From: Pipra filicauda | Lineage: Eukaryota > Chordata > Aves > Passeriformes > Pipridae | Direction: 5' to 3' | Length of the DNA: 64,000 nt | Assembly (NCBI RefSeq): GCF_003945595.2 | Contig: NW_024104443.1 | Span: 310,001 to 374,000, forward strand | In this document: positions 1-9,214 of the stretch, piece after piece | How the letters are laid out: every line of letters starts with the position of its first letter | How positions within the stretch are numbered: position 1 is the first letter of the stretch | Notes under the pieces: generated by a model | Databases searched by the model: none | What the model saw: the letters and a program-made list of their open reading frames with translations, nothing else | Told to the model about the DNA's origin: nothing | Program-made: the position numbers and the translations under genes

Positions 1-1600
1 TCCTTACGGACTTCAAAGTGAGCAGAGTAATCTTCCCACTGCATCTTACAGTTGTCACCGAAGGAAAAAAACAGTGCACAAAGGTTGGATGGCAGCAGAG
101 AGGTACAGAAAGTAGGCAAGAGAAACCTGAAAACTAAAACAAACTCCTCTGTACTTTGCACAGATAGGAGGAAATGTCTCTGTAAAGTTCCCACCATGGC
201 AGAAACCCCTTCTGCTACGTGAAGAAGCAATTTACTTTTGAGGGGGAGAGGAAATACGGCAAAGGAGCAAGATAAACACAAAGTGTAGATCCAAGATGGA
301 AAAAAAAAAAAGGTAAAGTGAAAAAGTGCTGAAGGGGGAAGCTGGGTAAAAGAACTCTTAACTGCTCAAATTAACATTTTAATGCATTCACACGTAAAAA
401 TTAAGCACTTTAAGCACCGGTGCGACTGCTGAGTAACCCCCTTGGCAAGGAGCAGATTGGTGACTAACATCACAAAATCAACATCAGGGGCAGATTAAGA
501 GCCAATATATGGTCAATGAGTTTTAGGGTCACCACTAATGCCCGCGGTGGAACAAAACACAGAACATATGGCATTTCGTGTGCTGAAACCGTCAGACTCA
601 CAATGAACTGATTAGGGTACATATGGTGCTCACAGACAGTGTAAATCTCTCAATGTAAAAGATGCTGGAGATCATTGAAGGTGTCAGCGTGAGTCTTCCT
701 TGCAAATCTCTCTTCATTAAAGTTTCGTATGGAGCCAAGAGTGTTGCAATAAAATCACTATTAATGGAGTTATATTTATGATTATTTCTCTTTTGTGCAG
801 CTGGATTTAACTTTTCCAACACTGAACTCCATATCAAAGCTTTTTCACAATAGCTGCTGCATGCACAGAAGCTTCCTGTTTTGTCATATTTACCTTGAAA
901 TTAGAAGTAATGAGAGCTAAGGTGGTAAAACGAAGACTGGCAAGAGAATATCACCAGCATCAAAAAAAATCAGGCTGCCACAGAAACATAGTTACAGTAT
1001 TTAAGTATTTATGACAGGTTGGCCAGGGACAAACTCATTCCCTCTTCAGTTCCAAAACACACTTTTTAAAAGATGGTGAGTGACACTTCATTAACCACGT
1101 GAAATGGGCTGACACAGCCTGCTTGCTTTTGCAGCCACCATTTCAGATGACATTTTTCTTTGCATCTCTCCATGCCTTACATTCAACACTCCATAAAGTG
1201 CTTCCTTGAGCCTCTCCAACCACATCAGCCTTGTGGAGGAAGGGGTTGGGCTGGGGGCGGGCAGTTCTGTGGAGGAGAAAAACAGATCCCTGTTTGCATG
1301 TCCATGCATTAGAGATCCAGCTTTTCTCGTTGGTCATCAATGAAAGGGATTTAAAACGTTCTCTATCAGCCTCTCTTTGCCTTCCAGTCCTCTGCCCCAT
1401 CAGGCTCTGACAGGACTAGTTCTTCTGCAGCATCACTTCACCTCTGAAGTGATACAGGATCAAAGCATCCTTCTGTATCCCAGTTTCTGAAAGGTGCCTG
1501 TAATCCAGGTGCTGTTTAATTCAGCCACAGCAGTTCTCCCAGCAGCTGGGCTGGGGCACAGCTCTGTATATCTCCTAACTCCATCCTCCCAACAGACACT

Positions 1601-1614
1601 CACACACACACACA
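1601..1614. repeat. (CA)7 microsatellite
   Basis: Seven CA units in intron. Confidence 0.85.
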
Positions 1615-2046
1615 GCTCCCCCCAGGGTTTACACACTCCTCTCTCGTTCCCTGTGTTCTTTTAAGCAGCTTCCCACTTCCATTTATACACCCAGCAAAGG
1701 ACTTACCAGAGACCTCATCTCCCTAATGAGTTAAAAGCTGTTGCCTCAGCCCAAAATCTTCCCAGTCCCACATGGCTTCCTCCTCTCTCCTACAGTGTTA
1801 TCTCTATCACTCTTTCTTCACCATAGCTTTCAGCCTGCTGCTGGAATGTATGGGAAAATCTCCCTTTTCAGAGCAAGGAAAAATCCCTCTTAAGAACACT
1901 CACTTTTCCCCCTCTATGATTTGTCAGAGGTGGGGCTGCCAGTGACAGATTAGGGTTGCCAGAAGAAACAAGAAAAAAGAAAGTATTAAAGGGCTCTCTT
2001 CTAGGGGGCACAGAAAGGGATTTGGGTAAATTAGTTACTCTGTAGC

Positions 2047-2047
<1 letters not shown>

Positions 2048-2079
<32 letters not shown>
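2048..2079. repeat. Poly(A) run, 32 bases
   Basis: An uninterrupted run of 32 A bases, the longest homopolymer in the window. The sequence before it has no polyadenylation signal and no recognisable transcript or SINE body, so I treat it as a simple repeat, not a retroposon tail. Its length is prone to sequencing error. Confidence 0.9.
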
Positions 2080-2083
<4 letters not shown>

Positions 2084-4705
2084 TGAGAAAAGAAATCAGA
2101 GAGGTTAGACATTGTTCAAGGTGCAAATGTTATAATTTATGAACAAAGCTGAAAGGCAGAAGGTACAAAATGTAATGCAAGAGGATGCATCTGCCTTGAC
2201 TCTTCAAGGGCTTTTTTTAACTCAAAGAGCTCCTGGACCACAGTGATTTCTGGAGCCTCCCCAGCAGAGGGGCAACACACACACAGGGACTGTGTCCCAG
2301 TGCCTGCTGGGTGCCAGACACTCCTCTGTGGGAATAACTGGAGTTCCCCAGTGGCACATCCCCTGCTAAGTGGTGATCTTGATTGTTTGCCACACTTTAA
2401 CCATCTTAGCCTATCAAAAAGTAATAGTGTCAGACAGGCCTTCTCAGCTCAGATCCATCACTGTCCTTCTCTGCAGCCACCCCAGACCTCCCCTGGATCC
2501 CCCTGGAACAGCTGTGCACGTTCTTGCTTTGCTGCCACGTGACGATGCTCACAGATCAGCTCTTCTCATCCTCCTGTGCTACTCTACAAGCTGACTGTGT
2601 GCTGCCCTCCTAGTCCCATCCACACCAGAGGCTCCTGGGATGCCCCAACCCTTCTGCCATACTGACTTAAACATGCTCAAGTTCTCCTTTTCCTTCCCTC
2701 CTCACTCTCCAACAGAGGCTGTTTCTCCCACATCTCAGAAACCACTGAGGCTCCAAGGTGCCTCATTCCAGCAGCCTCCTCTGTTTGTGAGCTGAGTCAT
2801 TCAGGTGTCAACATTTCTGAGAGTCATGGGGAGGCTCAGCAGAGCTGGGAGGGCGCAGAGCATTATGTCAGAAGTTATTAATAGCTGCCACCGACCATCT
2901 CATTGACTTTGATCTACTGGCAGTTGATTACAGCTGCTGCTCCTGATGATGAGGCACCAGGGGTCCTGCCTGCACCTCAATTTCCCTCTCCAGTTTGTCG
3001 ATTTTTACTAGAACAAAAAACTTTCCCCCAAAATTTCAAAACAGATGGGATCCAGCAGTCAACACTGCAGTCAGAAAGGCAAACACAAACAAGTGAAGCG
3101 TAAAATTTTACTTTATGAGAAAAATATCAGGTCTTTGAATCCTGCTTCCAGCAAAGTCTTTGGAAGGCTTAAAGGTTGACATCACACACAACAAACCACC
3201 AGAGAACACAGCTCCTTTCTGAAATTTTCCATGTAGCCCTTAATCCATACCCATGAAAATAAACTTAGAATTTGTTCCCAACAAATAATTAAAGGGGTAT
3301 AGCAATTGGTTCCCACACTCTTCCACGCTTTCACCTGAAGAAGAAAAGATAATTTGCTGTTGCCTGAAGACAAACATGCACACCCGACATAATCAAAGAA
3401 ACAACTCAGGAAATCTCCCTGCAACAACCTAGAGCCACTGCTGGGAACAACTAAGGAAGCAGATAAAATAGCCACCTATCCCTTTATGTCAGCATCACCT
3501 ATTCCTGCTCTCCCTGGTGGGAAGCAATACAGTGATCAAAAGACAACACAGAGCAACTTCTGAGACAGACAAATTGAGGCAAATTTCCATTTTATCTGGT
3601 GTTACATCTCTATCAGCTTGCCCAAAACTTCGCAGAATTCCTTTTTCTGAGACACTGGGAGGAAATGGATCTATACCATGATAGTGATCTACACCACACT
3701 GCTCTGCTTGCTAAGGATTTAAAGGTCACTGGAGCCAGTACTGCCTGACGTAAGTCCCTATCTCCCAGGACAAGAAAACAGCATTTTTAAAGATGTCAGA
3801 AGCAACAGAGTTTTATGCAGAGTGGGACAGTCTCTTTTATGACTTGAACACAAACCCAAGGAGTAATTTCTACAAGTTTTACTCCATTTGAATTAGAACA
3901 TCTAAATCTACATGATGATGGAACCAGACACAAAGAAAGAGAAACTCGCATACTTATGACTGTTGTAAAGCCTGTGAAATAAAACTGCCAAGCTTTGAGA
4001 TCACAGACATATTCCAAATATTTCAACTCATGACTGTAAAGCTCATTCCACTATGACAGAGCACAACAGAGGAGAGAGGAATGATTTGGCCAGTGCATGT
4101 TAACATTTATCTCACCACAGTCACATTTCAGAATACAAATTTCCAAAAAGAGAACTAAAGATAATATAAGCATTCCTTCAAGAAAGAAGTCTATCTTTGG
4201 AAAGAATGTTTTCTTTCTTAGAGAAAATCTAGTAAAAAGCATTTACTAGTGACCAGTATTCTGGGGTTTTCTGGCCCAGTGCCAAGAAGTGAAGAACTTA
4301 CAGCACATAGATTTACTTCTTCAACCCTTAACTAAAGCTTTTATAAACAGAAGTTGCTCCCACTGTGTACAGGAGAGCCTTGACAGACGTGATATAGCGA
4401 ATCACTTGGACCAGACCACAGAGATGACACCACACTTGCTACTCCTTTACTTCCCCTTAAATGCATCCCTTTAACCCACAGGAACTAGTTGTCACCCCAG
4501 CCATGCATGGGTGCATCACACTCGAAGATTATCCTTGGCTTCCGCCAGCACCAGGCACAGAATAACTCGTTAGTCTTATTGATGCTGGAATTCTAAAGTC
4601 TGATTATTGCAAATCTGGTTTCTGCCAGGGGAGATCACATCACAAAGGCAGTTCAATCTGAAAGGTCTCAACTCCTTCCCCCCTGGGGTTAGAACCTGAT
4701 GCTCC

Positions 4706-4711
4706 TTTATT
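4706..4711 (-). promoter_or_regulatory. MAD1L1: AATAAA hexamer overlapping a 5' splice site
   Basis: On the coding strand the intron begins gtAATAAAGG, so a canonical polyadenylation hexamer occupies intron positions +3 to +8. A T/G-rich stretch (tttgtgatgtgatct, about 4630-4645) lies some 60-75 nt downstream and could act as a downstream element. U1 snRNP bound to the donor would normally cover this hexamer. Cleavage just after it would come before any in-frame stop, because the open frame runs to 4576. A transcript ending there would therefore lack a stop codon. The hexamer is certain; its use is unproven. Confidence 0.4.
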
Positions 4712-4713
4712 AC

Positions 4714-4854
4714 CTCCAGCTCGGTGTTGTGAGCGTGCAGCTTCTGCACCGTGTCCTCGGCCTCGCGCATGCGCCGGCCCAGCTGGGGCGAGTGCTCCGC
4801 GGGGGTCAGCTCGCTGTCGTACGACTCCAGGATCGCCCGCATCCCATCCCGCTC
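4714..4854 (-). CDS. MAD1L1: MAD1L1 internal exon (coiled coil, downstream of the pair)
   Basis: This 141-nt exon encodes 47 codons, starting [20 protein letters not shown] and ending [10 protein letters not shown]. It continues the MAD1 coiled coil at about human residues 407-453, before the MAD2-interaction motif and the C-terminal RWD domain, which are not in the window. The acceptor is a pyrimidine-rich tract ending ttcctggcag. The donor GAG|gtaata is weak because T replaces the usual G at +5. Both ends are phase 0, so the exon is frame-neutral. Codon 22 (4789-4791) is Ser followed by Pro (HSPQLG), which aligns with human Ser428. From memory, the bird differs from human at several positions: AILE for AILG, AEH for AEY, QLG for QLT, EDT for EDM. 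The exon is strongly GC-rich and CpG-rich against an AT-rich intron, including third positions. Frame past the donor stays open for 45 codons to a stop at 4576-4578. Confidence 0.96.
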
Positions 4855-5229
4855 CTGCCAGGAAGAAAGAACAGACACCTTTAGAGACACAGCCCCTGAC
4901 TGCACCCCCAGGAGAGGTTTCCCAGAACAACATTCCAGGGTTTTGCCCGTTGTTCTCTTAGGCAGCAATGAAACGCTGATGGACGTGCACTCGTCATCTT
5001 CATATCAGCATTGAGCCACAGGTGAGCAAACAGCTGTAATAAAGTAAATGTTGTTGCTGTGAAAACTGAAAAATTAGACTGCCTTGTGTCTGTAAAACTC
5101 CACATCCCCTGCAGGAAAGCAACGTGCAGACGCTCTAACAAGCAGATGGTGACTGAAAACAGAGCCTGCCCTCTTTCTGGGGATACTATTCTAACTCAAC
5201 ATGGCTGAATGGGTTTCCTCAGCAAATAT

Positions 5230-5490
5230 TTCGTGTCGTACTTGACATTATTCCTGCCAGAGTTTCAGCAAAGAAGGAACAGAATTGTCACAACAGAAAT
5301 GAAACAGATTTGACAATGAACAAAGTGGCTGAGAGCAAATATCCTCAAAATGGTACGTGACTTTATCACTTGTTAAACGCTGCGACGCTCAGTGTTTGTA
5401 ACAAATATTTTTTTCAGGGGTTAATATCTGGCAGACAGTGTGTTTGGCTCACTTCACAATCTGCTGGCAATTATAACTAAGCGTTTGCAG
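5230..5490. promoter_or_regulatory. Candidate regulatory block near the 141-nt exon
   Basis: Contains SOX-like cores (gacaatgaacaaagt near 5314), a CpG pair within aaacgctgcgacgctc, aacaaatattttt (forkhead-like) and a homeodomain-like caattataac. The word mix and surviving CpGs differ from flanking intron. Inference only. Confidence 0.25.
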
Positions 5491-6407
5491 AAAAAGACAA
5501 AAACAAGGATCTCTCTCGGCTCCCTCAGAGCAGTTTACGTTCCCAACTATAAGGCTTGGGCTCAAAGCTAAAGGTAAAACTTTCTGTAGGGGTTCCTGGT
5601 TGAAGTATTTCCTAGTGCACTCCCAACTTCAAACACCACCTATCTCCAAGGCACTGATGGAGAAGAATGGGGACAAAAGGAAAATTTCAAGAGGTCAGGT
5701 GTGTTTAAGGAGATTACTGGTTCCGGTGCAACACGCACAGGGGGATTAGCCAGCTGATGAAGCGTTTCATCTTCTGACTGCACGGAAGAACCTTGATGCT
5801 TGTGAGACTACAGAACAGAGTCAAAGCAGCTCTGGCCCCTGGCATAAACCCAAGGCAGTGCTGCCTCTCTTTTGCTCGGTGACTAACTGCTCAGCTAAGC
5901 AAGCCTGGATACAAAGGTTATCTCCTCCTTCCAAACCTAAAGGTCAAAGACTGAACGTGGATAGCAAGAGCACATGTGGGGAAGAGAAGGAACATTCACA
6001 TTCAAGGTGTGACAACAAGACCAAGGGCACTGCCAGAGGTACCATGTGTTCAGAGCACGTCACAGATTGAAAGGTCAGCCAAGATGGCTGGGTTGGTCAG
6101 CAGGTAAAAGGACCCCAAGATCAAAGGACAACCTGAGGCTACAGGAACCAAGTTAATAAAATTATAAAGAAAAACAGGTTTCAACATAAATAGTACCAGT
6201 AACTATTACTAGCTCCTAACCCAGATCTGACTGAAGAGAATTTTTTTTCAAGGAAAGAACAGTTTTGCCGTAGTTTAGAAAGAATTACACATCTGACAGA
6301 CGTGAGAAAGGAAATACTTCCATCTTACTGCAGGAGAAAGCCCAGACACAGCCACACCAGCCTTGTAAAGAACTTCTTTAGCAGAAAGGCAGGACAGGAT
6401 CTCTCCT

Positions 6408-6424
6408 TCCTCCTCCTCCTCCTC
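6408..6424. repeat. Short (TCC)n trinucleotide repeat
   Basis: About five to six TCC units inside a pyrimidine-rich stretch. Confidence 0.8.
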
Positions 6425-6589
6425 CAATACACATAGACATCATCCAGTCTGCCCACTGCACTCCCCATAAGGCAAACTGCTTTTGCTCAAGAGATGCCTT
6501 CCATTCCCCATTTATTGTCAAATCATTGTGTAGAGCACAGAAGAGAACACAATGACAGCAGTTAGTGAACATATTGGTTTGAGCTTTGC

Positions 6590-6740
6590 ATGTTGTTGCA
6601 ATTAGATTTGCAATTACAGCATCCTCCCTCCTTCTCCACACTCCGAGCTGCTCCGCTATCCTAATTTTCTCCTAAGCATCTTTCATCGATGTGATAATTT
6701 ACCACTGCAATGTTCTCTCCATTACAGCAGGGCAGTCCCA
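6590..6740. promoter_or_regulatory. Candidate regulatory block with ttgcaatta direct repeat
   Basis: The nonamer ttgcaatta occurs twice, at 6596-6604 and 6608-6616, a 12-bp spacing close to one helical turn. It is followed by a CpG-bearing pyrimidine-rich segment and catcgatgtgataatttacc. Equal-face spacing of identical sites suggests a paired binding site. Confidence 0.25.
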
Positions 6741-8519
6741 AAATCCTTAGCGTTTTTTCAAAAGCAAACAGGACCCCTGGCAACTCCCATCACACTTGGC
6801 TTCCAATTAACTGCTGAATATTAGGTCGTTCGAGTCATCCCCAGCAAGATCCTCGCAGTTCCCCGAGCTCTTCAGCTGCAAGGAGGACAAACTCCTGCTT
6901 TCATGTTAGCATGGAAAAACTGCATGGGAGCAGGACACCCCTACAGGCTGTCTCTCCCCAGAAATCAACTACAGCCCTTGCCCTTCAAAGCCTTTCTTTT
7001 AAATGAAGAGTAAACTTCTCAAGAAAAAACACACATGGTAAACACAGCACAAGTTGTACTGCGAAAAAAGGTGCTGAAAAGCTGAACTAAAGGGCACAAT
7101 TAAACACTTGATCCTGGCGTTCACTTCTGCTCTTCAATTATTTCTAAATATTAATACTGAAATGAAATCAGTCCTCAGCTTTCAACAAGTGGTCCCCAGC
7201 TCCATTTTTTAAATTTCTCCCCATCAAGAGCACTTACTGAAAGCTGTTCCCTCCCTCCTAAAGATCTTGTTAGTTTGGCAGGAAACAGAAGTTCCTGTTG
7301 ATAAGTCCTCTGTCTAAGAAGATTCTCTAAGATGTAATCCTAATTTAGTAATTGCTGCAATATTTCCTCATTCTACACAACAGGATATTCCCCAAGCCCC
7401 ATCAAAATCCTCCCCAGGGACTTTCAGACACCCTTTTTAACCTTATTCCAACACCTCTGCTTTCCTGCTTCCTATCAGGAGAGTATTCACCAGAATTACT
7501 AAAAAGCACTTCCTCTGGGAATTCCCAAAATTTAACCAGGATGGGGCACCTATGCTAACTCACCATGGACCTACACTGGCACAATTCCAGGTGTTTTTTA
7601 CCCTAGGCAGTTTTAAATCAACACCTGAACAGAAATGCAGCTTACTTTAAACATGCCCTAAAAGCAGAATGACAGTTTTGATGTTCATTATAAACCTAGG
7701 AAATTAATGCCCTACACAAACTCTGGTGCTGCAGCTTGCAGCTGTGTTTGAGGAGATGTAAATTCGAAAAAGAGGAAGGATAGTGATTTTTTTCAAAGGT
7801 TGAACAGTTTCCCTTCCTTCTGCCAGCACCAGCCCATTCATCAAACAAATATGCCTCCTACTACCACATAAGTAACTAAAAAGAAAACACATTTTATAAT
7901 TTTAACCAGAAACTAGAGCTAATCCCATGAAGAAAAGAACAGGAAAATGCCTCTGCAAAATGACACCCCTAAGATGAAGCTTCTCCCCAGTCCTCCCACC
8001 AGCTCCTCTATTCCCTCTGTGTAAAGCCAAAGTTCCATCTGGTTGGCAAGTAGGTTGAAACTCAAAGTCCCTTTCCACGGCATTCACACACCAGAGTGGT
8101 TTAGAAACAGCAGGAATACAAGTGGGCTTCTCCAGGGCTTTGGGGTTAATTTTAGGGAAATGCCTGAGAATAGTTCACACAAGCACCACCCCTGTGCCAC
8201 TGCAGCACTGCACATCTCCAAGGGCAGCCCACAGCTTCAGATACAGTCACACTGAGGAGCAGGAGAGCGACTCCCAGCTGGCTATTGGAAGCAACTGAAG
8301 AGTAAAACACAGCCAAAAAATTTTCAAGAAGCCTCTGACCTTACAAACAACCACATAAGTTCAGGCCTTGCCCCCGCTGCTGCTCGTTAGCCCCTCTTCA
8401 AACGTACACACACTCCATTCACCACAGACTTTCTAATTAGTTGAAGAAAAGAAAAATCAATAAGAAAGAAATTAAAGTTACAAATCTAACTGAAGTCAGT
8501 CACACACCCAGGGAAAATT

Positions 8520-9180
8520 TGTTCCTGGGGTAAAGTTTATCTGGTGTCATAATTTTATTGAAATCCTATATCTTCCTATTGACTTTTATCGTTTTGAGCT
8601 GGATGCCAGAGTTATCATTATTAGAGTCTCAGTGTTGCTCGCAGGCCTGAGGTTTGAGGTGGCTTTTTTTTTTTTTTGCCTTTTATAAACAAGCTGTAAT
8701 TGTCTGGTTTATTGATCAATAAATCTTTCAACTGCCTCTCTTCACCCGGCTTCTGTTCTGGTAACACTCCTGCACGATTTCTCTGCAAGAAAACATAGGC
8801 TTGTTGTTTTTTTAAAGAACAGATTGTTTTGTCATTAGCAATGAAAAAGCAGGAATTGTGCCGGTCGGTTCCAATAATGGGTTTTTAATGACAGATTCTA
8901 GTCACAGTAAAATCTGCTTTATTTCCACACGAGTGAACTTCAACTATTAATCCACAACCCAACCGCACAGCTCGCTTGCTCTCTCGTTTCTGCACGGGTT
9001 AAAGCCTGGCAGAGGAGACAGACTCTGTAAAGCAGAATCATAATGATATTTCCCATTCAGTGCCTTTTATTTTTTTTTGATGGTACAGAAATATTCCTGT
9101 TCCGAGCGTTACATCAGCTTTTTGTTTAATTAATGATAATTTTTGGAGAATGTTAATAGACTGCTTCATTATCGGAAATC
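8520..9180. promoter_or_regulatory. Candidate conserved regulatory block with 16-bp palindrome
   Basis: A stretch unlike the surrounding intron in word content. It contains the perfect 16-bp palindrome tttattgatcaataaa (8708-8723), a SOX-like attgtt next to a cattag core (near 8823-8840), tttttaatgaca (near 8882) and ttaattaatgataatt (9126 onward). It also has several scattered CpGs. Such mixtures are typical of deeply conserved developmental enhancers, and long vertebrate introns often host enhancers of neighbouring genes. No homology is visible from one sequence, so this is inference. Confidence 0.35.
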
Positions 9181-9190
9181 AGTGGCAAGA

Positions 9191-9214
9191 TCTCCTCCTC
9201 CTCCTCTTCCTCTC
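9191..9214. repeat. Imperfect (TCC)n pyrimidine tract
   Basis: TCC units with one interruption, at the edge of the candidate regulatory block 8520-9180. Confidence 0.75.

Larger units (their letters stand above)
1..4713 (-). other. MAD1L1: MAD1L1 intron, 5' part (downstream exon outside window)
   Basis: Start of the intron that follows the 141-nt exon, phase 0, with donor gtaata at 4713-4708. I did not find the next MAD1 exon, which would continue the coiled coil towards the MAD2-binding motif, so it lies below position 1. The segment holds a 32-base A run at 2048-2079, a short CA repeat at 1601-1614 and otherwise unremarkable intron. No gene, RNA gene or transposon is recognisable. Confidence 0.85.

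Noticed and set aside
2048..2079. Possible poly(A) tail of a processed pseudogene
   Set aside because: The 100 bases before it contain no AATAAA and no recognisable transcript end, and no target-site duplication was found by eye.
4699..5014. Plus-strand open frames overlapping the 141-nt MAD1L1 exon
   Set aside because: They are shadows of the GC-rich MAD1L1 exon on the opposite strand.
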